DNA from: Mycobacterium sp. 852002-10029_SCH5224772
GTDB taxonomy: Bacteria > Actinomycetota > Actinomycetes > Mycobacteriales > Mycobacteriaceae
Length of the DNA: 32,417 nucleotides
Assembly (NCBI RefSeq): GCF_001667315.1
Contig: NZ_LZHT01000022.1
Location: 1-32,417, forward strand
Direction of reading: 5' to 3'
Made by a program: the position numbers and the translations under genes. Each line of letters opens with the position of its first letter. The stretch's first letter is position 1. This document shows, piece after piece, positions 7,119 to 18,060 of the stretch. Below the pieces are notes generated by a model. That model was not told the DNA's origin. It worked only from the letters and a program-made list of their open reading frames with translations, and searched no databases.

Positions 7119-7138
7119 ATACATGAAAAGGCGCGGCC

Positions 7139-8992
7139 GTGGAACACGGTGACACCGGCATGCTCACAGTTCAGCCCGTCAATCCGCGAGTGGACGCGCG
7201 CGTTGACGGTGACGTCGTCAGCCGGTTCGCCACGTGCTGCCGCGCGCTGGGCATCGTCGTCTACCAGCGCCAGCGACCGGCCGACCTGGCCGCGGCTCGC
7301 TCGGGTTTCACCGCGCTGACGCGCATCGCCCACGACCAGTGCGACGCGTGGACGGGATTGGCGGCCGCCGGCGATGCCTCCCTGCGGGTGCTCGAGGCGG
7401 TATCGCGCACCGCGGCCACCGTGGGCATGCTGCAGCGCCAGGTGGATCTGGCGCCCGACTCGCTGGGCTTCCGCTACGACACCGGGCTGTACCTACAGTT
7501 TCGGGCCAGCACACCCGACGACTTCCACCTCGCCTACGCGGCCTCGCTCGCGATGGCCGGGCGATTTGCTGACGCTGACGCCATCGTCGCCGGCCTGACC
7601 GCCGACCGCCCGAACTGGCGCGAGGCCCGCTGGGTGTCGGTCGTCATCAATTACCGCGCCGAACGCTGGTCGGACGTCGTCAAGCTGCTGACCCCGATCG
7701 TCAACGACACCGACCTCGACGAGGCTTTCTCCCACGCCGCCAAAATCGCCCTGGGCACCGCGCTGGCCCGGCTGGGCATGTTCGCCCCGGCGCTGTCGTA
7801 TCTGGAGGAGCCCGACGGTCCCGTCGCGGTGGCGGCCGTCGATGGCGCGCTGGCCAAAGCGCTGGTGCTGCGCGCCCACGTCGATGAGGACTCGGCGAAC
7901 GAAGTGCTGCAGGACCTGTACGCGGCCCACCCGGAGAACGAACAGGTCGAACAGGCCCTGACCGACACCAGTTTCGGCATCGTGACCACCACGGCGGCGC
8001 GCATCGAAGCCCGCACCAATCCGTGGGATCCCGAAACCGAGCCCAACGCCGAGGATTTCGTCGATCCCGCCGCGCACGAACGCAAGGCCGTGCTGCTGCA
8101 CGAGGCCGAACGCCAGCTCGCCGAATTCATCGGACTCGACGAGGTCAAGAACCAGGTATCCCGGTTGAAGAGCTCGGTCGCCATGGAGCTGGTCCGTAAG
8201 CAGCGCGGGCTCGCGGTCGCGCAGCGCGCCCACCACCTGGTCTTCGCCGGCCCGCCCGGAACCGGTAAGACCACCATCGCCCGCGTCGTCGCCAAAATCT
8301 ATTGCGGCCTGGGGCTTTTGAAGCGCGAAAACATCCGAGAGGTGCACCGCGCCGACCTCATCGGCCAGCACATCGGCGAGACCGAGGCCAAGACCAACGC
8401 GATCATCGACAGCGCGCTCGACGGCGTGCTGTTCCTCGACGAGGCCTACGCGCTGGTCGCCACGGGCGCCAAGAACGACTTCGGGCTGGTGGCCATCGAC
8501 ACGCTGCTGGCGCGGATGGAGAACGACCGCGACCGCCTGGTGGTCATCATCGCCGGCTACCGGGCCGACCTGGACAAGTTCCTGGACACCAATGAGGGCC
8601 TGCGTTCTCGGTTCACCCGCAACATCGACTTCCCCTCCTACGCACCGTCGGAACTGGTCGAGATCGCGAACAAGATGGCCGAGCAGCGCGACAGCATCTT
8701 CGAAAAGGCCGCGCTCGACCACATGGAGGAGTTGTTCACGAAGTTGGCGACCGAGTCGACACCCGACGCCAACGGAATTTCGCGACGCAACCTGGACATC
8801 GCCGGTAACGGTCGATTCGTCCGAAACATCGTCGAACGCTCCGAAGAAGAACGAGAGTTCCGGCTCGACCATTCGGAACACGCCGGAACCGGCGAATTCA
8901 GCGACGAGGAGCTGATGACGATCACCGACGACGACGTCGCAAGGTCGGTTGAGCCACTGCTGCGTGGCCTTGGGCTGTCGGTGCCGGCATGA
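7139..8992 (+). CDS. eccA3: ESX-3 cytosolic AAA+ ATPase EccA3
   Basis: This 617-residue protein has an N-terminal TPR-like domain (about 1-280) and a C-terminal CbbX-type AAA+ domain. Walker A is GPPGTGKTTIA near residue 372 and Walker B is GVLFLDEAYAL near 430. The AAA+ half is nearly identical to Rv0282 as remembered. EccA proteins act in the cytosol and are thought to help release PE/PPE and Esx substrates from EspG-type chaperones. GTG 7139 has AAAAGG seven bases upstream; ATG 7160 is an alternative. A nine-codon frame from ATG 7123 (MKRRGRGTR) overlaps the start region and could tune initiation. The gene overlaps eccB3 by four bases (ATGA). Confidence 0.96.
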   Translation: MEHGDTGMLTVQPVNPRVDARVDGDVVSRFATCCRALGIVVYQRQRPADLAAARSGFTALTRIAHDQCDAWTGLAAAGDASLRVLEAVSRTAATVGMLQRQVDLAPDSLGFRYDTGLYLQFRASTPDDFHLAYAASLAMAGRFADADAIVAGLTADRPNWREARWVSVVINYRAERWSDVVKLLTPIVNDTDLDEAFSHAAKIALGTALARLGMFAPALSYLEEPDGPVAVAAVDGALAKALVLRAHVDEDSANEVLQDLYAAHPENEQVEQALTDTSFGIVTTTAARIEARTNPWDPETEPNAEDFVDPAAHERKAVLLHEAERQLAEFIGLDEVKNQVSRLKSSVAMELVRKQRGLAVAQRAHHLVFAGPPGTGKTTIARVVAKIYCGLGLLKRENIREVHRADLIGQHIGETEAKTNAIIDSALDGVLFLDEAYALVATGAKNDFGLVAIDTLLARMENDRDRLVVIIAGYRADLDKFLDTNEGLRSRFTRNIDFPSYAPSELVEIANKMAEQRDSIFEKAALDHMEELFTKLATESTPDANGISRRNLDIAGNGRFVRNIVERSEEEREFRLDHSEHAGTGEFSDEELMTITDDDVARSVEPLLRGLGLSVPA

Positions 8993-10620
8993 CATCCAAT
9001 AACCATTCCCGCGACGGGGAAGGGGAACGCCGCTCGTTCTCCTCCCGCACCCCGGTCAACGACAACCCCGACCAGGTCGAGTACCGGCGCGGGTTCGTCA
9101 CAAGGCACCAGGTCAGCGGCTGGCGATTCGTGATGCGCCGGATCGCCTCCGGTATTGCGTTGCACGACACCAGGATGCTCGTCGACCCGCTGCGCACGCA
9201 GTCGCGCGCCGTCGCGATGGGCGTGGTCCTTCTGGTCACCGGCCTGGCGGGCTGCTTCGTGTTCTCACTGATCCGGCCCAATGGAACGGCGGGCACCAAT
9301 GCCATACTCGCCGACCGATCGACCGCCGCGCTGTATGTCCGCGTCGGTGAGGACCTGCACCCGGTGCTCAACCTGACCTCGGCACGGCTGATCACCGGTC
9401 GGGCGGTCGACCCCACCATGGTGAAAAGCAGTGAACTGGACCGGTTTCCGCGCGGAAATCTGATCGGCATCCCGGGCGCGCCGGAACGTATGGTGCAAAA
9501 CCCGTCGACCGACGCGAACTGGACGGTGTGCGACGCGGTCAGTGACCCCGGTGGGCACGCCGCCCACAGCACCGGCGTCACGGTGATCGCGGGCCGACCG
9601 GACAGCAGCGGCGCCCGCGCCGCCACGCTGGCGCCGCGACAGGCTCTGCTCGCCGAGCGGGACGGCACCACCTGGCTGCTGTGGGACGGCAAGCGCAGTG
9701 AGATCAACCTGACCGACCATGCGATCACCAACGCACTTGGCTTGGGGCAGAGCAACTCTGAGATCCCCGCCCCCCGGCCCATCGCCCTGGGCATGTTCAA
9801 CGCGATACCGCAAGCGCCGCCGTTGACCGCGCCGGGCATCCCGAACGCCGGTGCGCCGGCGCCCTTCCCCGTGCCAGCGCCGATCGGGGCGGTGGTGGTG
9901 TCCTACACCCTGGATCAGAGCTCCTCGGGCGCGCCGCGCTACTACGCGGTGCTGCCCGACGGCCTCCAGCAGATCTCGCCGGTGCTCGCCGCGATCCTGC
10001 GCAACACGAATTCCTATGGGCTGGACCAACCTCCACGGCTGGCCGCCGATGCGGTGGCCAAGCTGCCGGTGTCGCGGATGCTGGACACCGCGCGGTACCC
10101 GGACCAGCAGGTCGGCTTGGTGGACACGGCCAAATCCCCTGTCACATGCGCCTATTGGAGCAAGCCCGCCGGTGCCGCCAGCAGTTCGGTGAATCTGCTG
10201 TCGGGCTCGGCCCTGCCGATGGCCGAATCGATACGCCCCGTCGACCTGGTGGGCGGCGGCTCGCCGACCACCGCCACCCGCGTCGCCCTGGCGCCGGGCA
10301 CCGGCTACTTCACCCAGACCGTCGGCGGCGGGCCGAACTCGCCGGGCGCCGGGTCGCTGTTCTGGGTCTCGGACACCGGTGTCCGCTACGGCATCGACAA
10401 CGAGGCGGAGCACTCCGCCGCTGGCCAGGGCAAAACCGTTGAGGCCCTTGGCCTTACCGGTTCCCCGGTCCCCATTCCGTGGTCGGTGCTGTCGCTGTTC
10501 GCGAACGGACCGACATTATCGCGCGCCGACGCGCTGCTGGCCCATGACGGGCTGACGCCCGACCAGAAGCCCGGCCGCGTCACCGCTGCTGCTAGGGAAG
10601 CCGAGGGAGCCCCCCGATGA
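8989..10620 (+). CDS. eccB3: ESX-3 membrane complex component EccB3
   Basis: This 543-residue protein has a short cytosolic N-terminus ([21 protein letters not shown]), one transmembrane helix at about 74-96 ([20 protein letters not shown]), and a large periplasmic domain with the EccB repeat fold and a conserved cysteine pair (TVCDAVSD and VTCAYWS). EccB forms part of the inner-membrane EccBCDE complex and projects into the periplasm. It overlaps eccA3 and eccC3 by four bases each (ATGA), so translation of the three is coupled. Confidence 0.96.
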   Translation: MTSNNHSRDGEGERRSFSSRTPVNDNPDQVEYRRGFVTRHQVSGWRFVMRRIASGIALHDTRMLVDPLRTQSRAVAMGVVLLVTGLAGCFVFSLIRPNGTAGTNAILADRSTAALYVRVGEDLHPVLNLTSARLITGRAVDPTMVKSSELDRFPRGNLIGIPGAPERMVQNPSTDANWTVCDAVSDPGGHAAHSTGVTVIAGRPDSSGARAATLAPRQALLAERDGTTWLLWDGKRSEINLTDHAITNALGLGQSNSEIPAPRPIALGMFNAIPQAPPLTAPGIPNAGAPAPFPVPAPIGAVVVSYTLDQSSSGAPRYYAVLPDGLQQISPVLAAILRNTNSYGLDQPPRLAADAVAKLPVSRMLDTARYPDQQVGLVDTAKSPVTCAYWSKPAGAASSSVNLLSGSALPMAESIRPVDLVGGGSPTTATRVALAPGTGYFTQTVGGGPNSPGAGSLFWVSDTGVRYGIDNEAEHSAAGQGKTVEALGLTGSPVPIPWSVLSLFANGPTLSRADALLAHDGLTPDQKPGRVTAAAREAEGAPR

Positions 10621-13600
10621 GCCGACTGATCTTCGAAGCGCGCCGCCGGCTGGCGCCACCGGTGACCCGCAAGGGCACCATCGCCATCGAGGCGCCGCCC
10701 GAGCTGCCCCGGGTGATTCCGCCGTCGTTCCTGCGCCGGGCGATGCCGTATGTGTTGGTGATCCTGATCGTCGGCATGATCGTCGCCCTGTTCGCCACCG
10801 GGATGCGGTTGATCTCCCCGCAGACCTTGTTCTTCCCGTTCGTGCTGTTGCTGGCCGCGACCGCGATGTATCGCGGCAACGACAACAAGACGCGCACCGA
10901 GGAGGTCGACGCCGAACGCGCCGACTACCTGCGCTACCTGTCGGTGGTCCGGGACAACATCCGAACCCAGGCCGCCGCGCAGCGCGAGGCTGCCCAGTGG
11001 TCCCACCCGGAGCCCGCGGTGCTGGCCGCCGTGCCCGGAACGCGCCGTCAGTGGGAGCGTGACCCGCACGATCCCGACTTCCTGGTGCTGCGCGCCGGGC
11101 GCCACCATGTTCCCCTGGCGACCGCGTTGCGGGTCAACGACACCGCGGACGAAATCGACCTGGAGCCGGTGTCGCACAGCGCATTACGCAGCCTGCTGGA
11201 GACCCACCGCACGGTGCGCGACGTGCCGACCGGAATCGACCTGGCCAAGGTCTCCAGGATCACCGTGCTGGGCTCCGAAGACGAGGCGCGCTCGGCGATG
11301 CGGGCCTGGGTCGCTCAGGCGGTCACCTGGCACGACCCGACGGTGCTCGGGGTCGCGCTGGTCACTCCCGATCTCGAGGGTCCGGACTGGTCGTGGCTGA
11401 AGTGGTTACCGCACGTCGACATTCCCGGCGAGCTCGACGGGGTCGGGCCGGCACGCTTCATGGCGACCAACGCCGACGAACTCGTCGTCAGCCTGGGTTC
11501 GGCGCTTGTCGACCGTCCGGCGTTCACCGGCGAGCCCGCCGACGCGCTGCGGCACCTGCTGATCGTCATCGACGATCCCGACTACGACCTGAGCGCCTCG
11601 CCGCTGGCGATGGGCCGGGCGGGCGTCACCGTCGTGCAGCGCGGTGCGACCGCGCCGCACCGCGAGCAGTATTCGGACCCGGAGAAGCCGATCCTGCGCA
11701 TCCGAGCGGGCGCCATTGAGCGCTGGCAGACCGGCGGCTGGCAGCCCTACATCGACGATGCCGACCAACTGGGCGCCGACGAGGCCGCGCATCTGGCGCG
11801 CCAGCTGTCGCGCTGGGATTCCAACCCGACCCACACCGGGCTGCGCTCGGCGGCCACCCGCGGCGCCTCGTTCACCACGATGCTGGGCATCCCGGACGCA
11901 TCGCAGCTCGATGTGCCGACCATGTGGGCGCCCCGGCGCCGCGAGGACGAGTTGCGCGTTCCGATCGGGTTCACCGCGACCGGTGAGCCGCTGATGTTCG
12001 ACCTCAAGGACGAGGCCGAGGGCGGGATGGGCCCGCACGGCCTGATGATCGGTATGACGGGTTCGGGTAAGTCCCAGACCCTGATGTCGATCCTGTTGTC
12101 GCTGTTGACAACTCATTCGGCGGACCGGTTGATCGTCATTTACGCCGACTTCAAGGGTGAGGCCGGGGCCGACAGCTTCCGCCATTTCCCGCAGGTTGTC
12201 GCGGTGATCTCCAACATGGCCGAAAAGAAGTCGCTGGCCGACCGGTTCGCCGACACGCTGCGCGGCGAGGTGGCCCGCCGGGAGACGCTGCTGCGTGAGG
12301 CCGGCCGCCGGGTGCAGGGCAGCGCGTTCAACTCGGTGGTCGAATACGAGAACGCCATCGCCGCCGGGCACGACCTGCCGCCGATCCCCACACTGTTCGT
12401 GGTGGCCGACGAGTTCACCCTGATGCTGGCCGATCACCCGGAGTACGCGGAGCTGTTCGATTACGTTGCCCGTAAAGGCCGTTCGTTCCGCATCCACATC
12501 CTGTTCGCGTCGCAGACGCTCGATGTCGGCAAGATCAAGGACATCGACAAGAACACCTCCTACCGCATCGGGTTGAAGGTGGCCAGTCCCAGCGTTTCTC
12601 GCCAGATCATCGGCGTGGAGGACGCCTACCACATCGAATCCGGCAAGGAGCACAAGGGCGTGGCCTTCTTGGTGCCCGCGCCGGGCGCGACGCCGATCAA
12701 GTTCCGCAGCACCTATGTCGACGGCATCTACGATCCGCCGCAGAAGGCCAAATCGCGTGTGGTGCCGTCGATCCCGGAGCCCAAGGTGTTCACGGCCGGA
12801 CGGGTCGAGCCCGATCAGGACACCGTGATCACCAGTCCCGACGATGTCGAACTGACCGGGCCGCCGCGCAAGCTCATCGCCACCATCGGCGACCAGCTGG
12901 CCGGCTACGGTCCGCGTGCGCCGCAGTTGTGGCTGCCGCCGCTGGACGAGCCGATCCCGGTGAGCGCGATGCTGGCCCGGGCCGGCGTCCCGCCACGGCA
13001 GTGGCAATGGCCGCTGGGCGAGATCGACAAGCCGTTCGAAATGCGCCGCGACCCACTGGTTTTCGATGCCGCATCGTCGGCCGGCAACATGGTCATCCAC
13101 GGCGGCCCCAAGTCGGGGAAGTCGACCGCTTTGCAGACGTTCATGTTGTCGGCGGCCAGCCTGCACTCGCCCCGCGAGGTCACCTTCTACTGCCTGGACT
13201 ACGGCGGCGGGAAGCTGCGCGCGCTCGAAGATCTGGCGCACGTCGGCAGCGTCGCCTCGGCGCTGGAGCCCGAACGGATCCGGCGCACCTTCGGGGAGCT
13301 CGAGCAGCTGCTGTTGTCGCGGCAGCGGCGGGAAGCCTTCCGGGACAAGCACGGCGCGGCCCCCGACGACGGCTTCGGCGAGGTGTTCCTGCTCATCGAC
13401 AACCTCTACGCGTTCGGCCGTGACAACACCGACCAGTTCAACACGCGAAACCCGTTGTTGGCCAAGGTCACCGAGCTGGTCAATATCGGGTTGGCGTACG
13501 GCATCCACGTCGTCGTCACCACCCCCAGCTGGCTGGAGGTGCCGCTTTCGATGCGCGACGGGCTCGGGCTGCGGCTCGAACTCAAGCTGCACGATCCACG

Positions 13601-14582
13601 GGACAGCAACGTGCGGGTGGTCGGCGCGCTGCGCCGGCCCGCCGAAGCGGTACCGCACGACCAGCCCGGCCGCGGATTGACCATGGCCGCAGAGCATTTC
13701 CTGTTCGCCACCCCCGAGCTGGACCAGATCGCCGCCATCAACGACCGCTACCCGGGCATGGCCGCGCCGCCGGTCCGGCTGCTGCCCACCAACCTCGCCC
13801 CGGACGCCGTCGGGTCGCTGTATCGCGGGCCGGAACAGGTGGTCATCGGCCAGCGCGAGGAGGATCTCGCGCCGGTGGTGATCGACTTCACCGACAACCC
13901 GTTGCTGATGGTGTTCGGTGACAGCAAGTCGGGCAAGACGACGCTGCTGCGCCACCTCATTCGCACGGTCCGCGAGAACTCCACGCCGGATCAGGTGGCC
14001 TTCACGGTGCTGGATCGTCGGCTGCACCTCGTCGACGAACCGTTGTTCGCCGACAACGAGTACACCGCCAACATCGACCGCATCATTCCGGCGATGTTGG
14101 GGCTGGCCAACCTCATTGAGTCGCGACGGCCCCCGGCCGGTCTGTCCCCGGCCGAACTGTCCCGCTGGACGTTTGCGGGCCACACCCACTACCTGATCAT
14201 CGACGACGTCGACCAGATACCGGATTCGCCGGCGATGAGCGGCCCGTACGTCGGGCAGCGCCCGTGGTCGCCGCTGATCGGGTTGCTGTCGCAGGCGGCC
14301 GATTTGGGGGTGCGGGTGATCGTCACCGCGCGCGCCACCGGTTCGGGGCACGCGTTGATGACGAACCCGCTGCTGCGCCGCTTCAACGACCTGCAGGCGA
14401 CCACGTTGATGCTGGCGGGCAACCCGCAAGACAGCGGCAAGATCCGCGGTCAACGATTCGGCCGGTTGCCGGCCGGACGGGCGATCCTGTTGGGCGACAG
14501 CGATGGTCCGACGTACGTGCAGTTGGTCAACCCCTTGATCGGGGAATCCGTAATGGCAAGTGAAGCGCAACGGGAGGAGTAG
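10617..14582 (+). CDS. eccC3: ESX-3 FtsK/SpoIIIE-type motor ATPase EccC3
   Basis: This single-chain 1321-residue EccC has two membrane helices at about 43-84, then a domain of unknown function and three ATPase domains. Their P-loops are GMTGSGKSQ (about 480), GGPKSGKST (about 829) and GDSKSGKTT (about 1101). Walker B regions are [17 protein letters not shown] and YLIIDDVD; only the first carries the catalytic glutamate after aspartate, in line with ATPase-1 being the active motor in this family. It recognises the secretion signals of Esx and PE/PPE pairs and powers export. It overlaps eccB3, and PE5 starts two bases after its TAG. Confidence 0.97.
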   Translation: MSRLIFEARRRLAPPVTRKGTIAIEAPPELPRVIPPSFLRRAMPYVLVILIVGMIVALFATGMRLISPQTLFFPFVLLLAATAMYRGNDNKTRTEEVDAERADYLRYLSVVRDNIRTQAAAQREAAQWSHPEPAVLAAVPGTRRQWERDPHDPDFLVLRAGRHHVPLATALRVNDTADEIDLEPVSHSALRSLLETHRTVRDVPTGIDLAKVSRITVLGSEDEARSAMRAWVAQAVTWHDPTVLGVALVTPDLEGPDWSWLKWLPHVDIPGELDGVGPARFMATNADELVVSLGSALVDRPAFTGEPADALRHLLIVIDDPDYDLSASPLAMGRAGVTVVQRGATAPHREQYSDPEKPILRIRAGAIERWQTGGWQPYIDDADQLGADEAAHLARQLSRWDSNPTHTGLRSAATRGASFTTMLGIPDASQLDVPTMWAPRRREDELRVPIGFTATGEPLMFDLKDEAEGGMGPHGLMIGMTGSGKSQTLMSILLSLLTTHSADRLIVIYADFKGEAGADSFRHFPQVVAVISNMAEKKSLADRFADTLRGEVARRETLLREAGRRVQGSAFNSVVEYENAIAAGHDLPPIPTLFVVADEFTLMLADHPEYAELFDYVARKGRSFRIHILFASQTLDVGKIKDIDKNTSYRIGLKVASPSVSRQIIGVEDAYHIESGKEHKGVAFLVPAPGATPIKFRSTYVDGIYDPPQKAKSRVVPSIPEPKVFTAGRVEPDQDTVITSPDDVELTGPPRKLIATIGDQLAGYGPRAPQLWLPPLDEPIPVSAMLARAGVPPRQWQWPLGEIDKPFEMRRDPLVFDAASSAGNMVIHGGPKSGKSTALQTFMLSAASLHSPREVTFYCLDYGGGKLRALEDLAHVGSVASALEPERIRRTFGELEQLLLSRQRREAFRDKHGAAPDDGFGEVFLLIDNLYAFGRDNTDQFNTRNPLLAKVTELVNIGLAYGIHVVVTTPSWLEVPLSMRDGLGLRLELKLHDPRDSNVRVVGALRRPAEAVPHDQPGRGLTMAAEHFLFATPELDQIAAINDRYPGMAAPPVRLLPTNLAPDAVGSLYRGPEQVVIGQREEDLAPVVIDFTDNPLLMVFGDSKSGKTTLLRHLIRTVRENSTPDQVAFTVLDRRLHLVDEPLFADNEYTANIDRIIPAMLGLANLIESRRPPAGLSPAELSRWTFAGHTHYLIIDDVDQIPDSPAMSGPYVGQRPWSPLIGLLSQAADLGVRVIVTARATGSGHALMTNPLLRRFNDLQATTLMLAGNPQDSGKIRGQRFGRLPAGRAILLGDSDGPTYVQLVNPLIGESVMASEAQREE

Positions 14583-14584
14583 AG

Positions 14585-14893
14585 ATGACGCTGCGAGTGG
14601 TTCCCGAAGGATTGGCCGCCACCAGCGCCGCGGTGGAGGCGCTGACGGCACGGCTGGCGGCCGCCCACGCGGCGGCGGCCCCGGCGATCACGGCGGTGGT
14701 GCCGCCGGCGGTCGATCCGGTGTCGCTGCAGACGGCCGTCGGGTTCAGCGCCCAGGGCCAGGAGCACTCGGCGATGGCGGCCCAGGGCGTGGAAGAGCTG
14801 GGTCGCGCCGGGGTCGGCGTCGGTGAAGCCGGCACAAGCTATCTCGTGGGAGACACCGCGGCCGCTGCGACGTTCGGGATCGCGGGCGCCTGA
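14585..14893 (+). CDS. PE5: PE family protein PE5, ESX-3 substrate
   Basis: This 102-residue short PE protein has Pro-Glu at 8-9 (RVVPEGL) and a helical hairpin typical of the PE domain. It has no long C-terminal extension. It pairs with PPE4, encoded two bases downstream, and the pair is exported through ESX-3; in M. tuberculosis PE5-PPE4 has been linked to siderophore-mediated iron uptake. The ribosome-binding site GGAGTAGAG overlaps the end of eccC3. Confidence 0.94.
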   Translation: MTLRVVPEGLAATSAAVEALTARLAAAHAAAAPAITAVVPPAVDPVSLQTAVGFSAQGQEHSAMAAQGVEELGRAGVGVGEAGTSYLVGDTAAAATFGIAGA

Positions 14894-14895
14894 CG

Positions 14896-16383
14896 ATGAC
14901 TGCCCCCCTCGCGCCCATCTGGATGGCTTTGCCACCCGAGGTGCATTCGGCGTTGCTCAGCGCCGGTCCGGGCCCGGGGCCGCTGTTGGCGGCCGCCGGG
15001 GCGTGGACCTCGCTCAGCGCCCAATACGCCTCGGCGGCAGCCGAACTCAGTGGGTTGCTGGGGCAGGCGCAGGCGGGGGCTTGGGAAGGGCCGAGCGCCG
15101 AGCAGTACGTGACGGCCCACCTGCCGTACCTGGCATGGCTGCAACAGGCCAGCGCCGACAGCGCGGGCGCCGCGGCGCAGCAAGAGGTCGCGGCGACGGC
15201 GTACACGGCCGCGTTGGCGGCGATGCCGACGCTGGGTGAGCTCGCCACCAACCACGCCGTGCACGGGGTGCTGGTGGGGACGAATTTCTTTGGCATCAAC
15301 ACCATTCCGATTGCAGTCAACGAAGCCGACTATGCGCGGATGTGGGTTCAGGCGGCCACCACGATGGGCACCTACCAGGCCGTCTCGGGCTCGGCTCTGG
15401 CCGCGGCGCCGCGCACGATGGCCGCGCCGTCCATCGTGAATCCCGGCGGCGAAACCAACAACCTCACGACCAACGCCGCGCAGAACAACGGCGACTGGTG
15501 GCAGAACTTCATCCAGCAGCTGAGCAAGTTCCTGCAGGATTTCTTCCAGAACATCCAGCAGATGCTGCAGGACTTCTTCTCGAATCTGCCGGCGTTCCTG
15601 GCGGCCAACGGACCGCTGCTGTTCTTCGTCGCCTACCAGGTGTTCTTCAACGCCGTCGGCTGGCCGACCTGGGGCGCGCTCCTGACCGCACCGTTCCTGC
15701 TGCCGATCCTGCTGGGCATCGGCCTCAGTTCGCTGCTCACCACGCCCGTCGAGGCCGCTCCGGAGGCGGCCCCGGCCGCCGTGGCCCCGGTCCTGACCTC
15801 GAACAAACCGTCCATGCTGCCGGCGGTCGCCCTGGCCCCGACGGTGGCAACCCCCGCCGGGGCCCCGGCCACGACGGTCGCGGCCGGCACCGGCGCGCCC
15901 GCCGCCGCGGCGGCCGCGGCGGCGGCGGGAAACCTCGCCTACGTGGTCGCCTACGGAGCTGACCCGGACGCCGGCGTCGGTCCCACCCTGGGCGGTCGCG
16001 GCGGGGCCAAGGCGCCCGCGGCGACGATCCCGGCGGCGGGTGCCGCGGCTGCGAGCCGCGCCGAGTCGCGGGCGCGGCGCCGGCGGCGGGCCGCGCTGCA
16101 CGACCACGCTGACGAGTTCGCGGATATGGAATCCGATTTCGGTGTGTCCCCGGATTACGGCGACGAGGAAGAGCTGGCCGCGGCGGTGGCCTCCGCCCAG
16201 GGGGCCGGGCCGCTCGGGTTCGCCGGAACCAAGCAGCGACAGAAGGCGTTCGAGGCGGCGGGATTGACCAAGCTGGCCGACGACGACTTCGGCGGCAGCC
16301 CACGGATGCCAATGGTGCCCGGCACGTGGGAGCGGGAAGCCGTCAACGGGACGGGCCCAACCGAGCCGGGGAAGGGGGGATAA
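14896..16383 (+). CDS. PPE4: PPE family protein PPE4, ESX-3 substrate
   Basis: This 495-residue protein has the PPE motif in [13 protein letters not shown], the WxG turn [11 protein letters not shown], and the rest of the 180-residue PPE domain. A Gln/Phe-rich segment follows ([20 protein letters not shown]), then hydrophobic stretches, an Ala/Pro-rich region and the PPE-PPW ending with GFAGT and PMVPGTW. The chaperone EspG3, encoded downstream, is expected to bind the tip of its helical bundle. The C-terminal third resembles the truncated PPE protein at the window start, suggesting a shared origin. Confidence 0.94.
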   Translation: MTAPLAPIWMALPPEVHSALLSAGPGPGPLLAAAGAWTSLSAQYASAAAELSGLLGQAQAGAWEGPSAEQYVTAHLPYLAWLQQASADSAGAAAQQEVAATAYTAALAAMPTLGELATNHAVHGVLVGTNFFGINTIPIAVNEADYARMWVQAATTMGTYQAVSGSALAAAPRTMAAPSIVNPGGETNNLTTNAAQNNGDWWQNFIQQLSKFLQDFFQNIQQMLQDFFSNLPAFLAANGPLLFFVAYQVFFNAVGWPTWGALLTAPFLLPILLGIGLSSLLTTPVEAAPEAAPAAVAPVLTSNKPSMLPAVALAPTVATPAGAPATTVAAGTGAPAAAAAAAAAGNLAYVVAYGADPDAGVGPTLGGRGGAKAPAATIPAAGAAAASRAESRARRRRRAALHDHADEFADMESDFGVSPDYGDEEELAAAVASAQGAGPLGFAGTKQRQKAFEAAGLTKLADDDFGGSPRMPMVPGTWEREAVNGTGPTEPGKGG

Positions 16384-16446
16384 GGCAGTCAGCCACATTC
16401 GGGTGAATTACCGAAACCCCAACGGACGCAAGAGAAAGGAATCACC

Positions 16447-16740
16447 ATGAGTATGTTGGACGCTCACATCCCGCAGTTGGTCGCCGCACAATCGGCGTTC
16501 AGTGCAAAGGCGGCGTTGCTGCGCAGCACGATCAGCCAGGCCGAGCAGGAAGCGATGTCTGCGCAGGCTTTCCACCAGGGCGAGTCCTCGGCCGCGTTCC
16601 AGGCCGCGCACGCGCGGTTCGTGGAGGTCGCCGCGCGGGTCAACACGCTGCTGGATATCGCCCAGGCCAACCTCGGCGACGCCGCAGGCACCTATGTGGC
16701 CGCGGACGCGGCAGCCGCCTCCGGTTACACCGCGTTCTGA
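16447..16740 (+). CDS. esxG: WXG100-family secreted protein EsxG
   Basis: This 97-residue protein begins SMLDAHIPQLVAAQSAF. The central turn is HQG rather than WXG (AFHQGESSAAF), as in TB9.8, and the tail carries a YxxxD secretion signal (TYVAADAAAASGY). It forms a heterodimer with EsxH and leaves through ESX-3. AAAGGA lies nine bases before ATG 16447. The 63 bases after PPE4 hold nothing else that I recognise. Confidence 0.95.
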   Translation: MSMLDAHIPQLVAAQSAFSAKAALLRSTISQAEQEAMSAQAFHQGESSAAFQAAHARFVEVAARVNTLLDIAQANLGDAAGTYVAADAAAASGYTAF

Positions 16741-16782
16741 CACAGCCGCTTTAGACGCCACCAACCCGCGAAAGGACTTGCG

Positions 16783-17073
16783 ATGTCGCAGATCATGTAC
16801 AACTACCCGGCGATGTTGAGCCACGCCGCCGACATGTCGGGCTACGCCGGCACGATGCAGGGGCTCGGCGCCGATATCTCCGCCGAGCAAGCCACGCTGT
16901 CCAACGCCTGGCAGGGTGACACCGGTATGACCTACCAGGTGTGGCAGGCCCAGTGGAACCAGGCCATGGAAAGCCTGGTGCGCGCGTACCAGTCGATGGC
17001 CAGCACCCACGAGGCCAACACCATGTCGATGCTGGCCCGCGACCAGGCCGAAGCCGCCAAGTGGGGCGGCTAG
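16783..17073 (+). CDS. esxH: WXG100-family secreted protein EsxH (TB10.4)
   Basis: This 96-residue protein starts [18 protein letters not shown] and has the WQG turn at 43-45. With EsxG it makes a secreted four-helix bundle needed for iron/zinc acquisition and, in M. tuberculosis, for blocking phagosome maturation through ESCRT binding. The zinc site described for the M. tuberculosis protein uses H14, H70, H76 and E77. Here H14, H76 and E77 are kept but residue 70 is Gln ([12 protein letters not shown]), so zinc binding may be weaker. GAAAGGA precedes the ATG. Confidence 0.95.
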   Translation: MSQIMYNYPAMLSHAADMSGYAGTMQGLGADISAEQATLSNAWQGDTGMTYQVWQAQWNQAMESLVRAYQSMASTHEANTMSMLARDQAEAAKWGG

Positions 17074-17093
17074 TTCGTGGCTGAACGAGCCTG

Positions 17094-17999
17094 ATGGAAC
17101 CAGCTCCCAACGCCGTCGAGCTGACGGTCGATCATGCGTGGTTCATCGCGGAAACGATTGGGGCGGGAAGCTTCCCGTGGGTATTGGCAATCACCTGCCC
17201 CTATCGTGATGCCGCGGAGCGCACCGCGTTTTTCGACCGTCAGAGGGCGGAGCTGACCGAGATGGGCCTGGTGTCAGCGGGCGGACTCATCAACCCCTCG
17301 GTTGCCGAGTGGATCAAGGTGGTGTGTTTTCCCGAGCGGTGGCTCGACCTGCGTTACGTCGGCGCCACCAACGACACCGATGAGGCCGCCGGAACGGGCG
17401 AGCTCCTGCGCGGCATCGTCGCGCAGCGCACCGGCGTCGGCGGGCGGACGTCGACGACGGTGGTCGCGTTGCGCAGCGCGCAGCTGATCACGTTCACCGC
17501 GATGGACATCGATGATCCGCGCGCCCTGGTTCCGGTCCTGTGCGTCGGGCTCGCGCAGCGCCAACCGGCCCGGTTCGACGAGTTCAGCATGCCGACCCGG
17601 GTGGGCGCCCGGGCCGACGAGCGTCTGCGTTCCGGTGCTCCGCTGGCCGAAGTCCTTGACTATCTTGGTATTCCGCGGTCGGCGCGTCCGGTGGTGGAGT
17701 CGGTTTTCGACGGGCCGCGAAGCTACGTCGAGATCGTCGCCGGCTGCCACCGCGACGGTCGGCACTCCACCACCGAGGTGGGGGTGAGCATTGTCGACAC
17801 ACGCGAGGGTCGGGTCCTGGTCAGCCCGTCCCGCGCGTTCGACGGCGAGTGGGTTTCGACCTTCGCGCCCGGCACCCCGTTCGCGATCGCCGTCGCGATC
17901 GAAAAACTGACCGCCCAACTGCCAGACGCCGGATGGTTCTCCGAACACCGGTTAGCCCGAGACTTTTCCCCTTCAACACTGTCCGCCCAACATTCATAG
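17094..17999 (+). CDS. espG3: ESX-3 PE/PPE chaperone EspG3
   Basis: This 301-residue protein fits EspG length. The visible pattern is the EspG N-terminal strand ([19 protein letters not shown]), [31 protein letters not shown], and a C-terminal half with [13 protein letters not shown] and [12 protein letters not shown]. EspG proteins bind cognate PPE proteins in the cytosol and keep PE/PPE dimers soluble until EccA and the membrane complex take over. It follows esxH by 20 bases. A 13-codon ORF lies between it and eccD3. Confidence 0.95.
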   Translation: MEPAPNAVELTVDHAWFIAETIGAGSFPWVLAITCPYRDAAERTAFFDRQRAELTEMGLVSAGGLINPSVAEWIKVVCFPERWLDLRYVGATNDTDEAAGTGELLRGIVAQRTGVGGRTSTTVVALRSAQLITFTAMDIDDPRALVPVLCVGLAQRQPARFDEFSMPTRVGARADERLRSGAPLAEVLDYLGIPRSARPVVESVFDGPRSYVEIVAGCHRDGRHSTTEVGVSIVDTREGRVLVSPSRAFDGEWVSTFAPGTPFAIAVAIEKLTAQLPDAGWFSEHRLARDFSPSTLSAQHS

Positions 18000-18018
18000 A
18001 AATAGAGAAGAGAGCACG

Positions 18019-18060
18019 ATGTTCCAGGAACGGCCGCAACATTCTTCGAGGGTCCGGTGA
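18019..18060 (+). CDS. Possible 13-codon coupling ORF before eccD3
   Basis: ATG 18019, after the purine-rich GAAGAGAG, reads MFQERPQHSSRVR. Its TGA (18058-18060) overlaps the eccD3 GTG as GTGA, the same arrangement found at most other junctions of this operon. It may carry ribosomes across the 57-base gap after espG3. Expression is unproven. Confidence 0.4.
   Translation: MFQERPQHSSRVR

Noticed and set aside
7493..8995. 500-codon open frame antisense to eccA3
   Set aside because: Shadow of eccA3; no recognisable domain and no initiation signals.
11406..14651. 1081-codon open frame antisense to eccC3
   Set aside because: Its sequence is low-complexity Arg/Gln/His-rich with no domain, and it mirrors eccC3, whose three ATPase domains are clear. 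Long antisense frames are expected in high-GC coding DNA.
14839..16398. 519-codon open frame antisense to PPE4
   Set aside because: Gly/Arg-rich shadow of the Ala-rich PPE4 gene with no family features.
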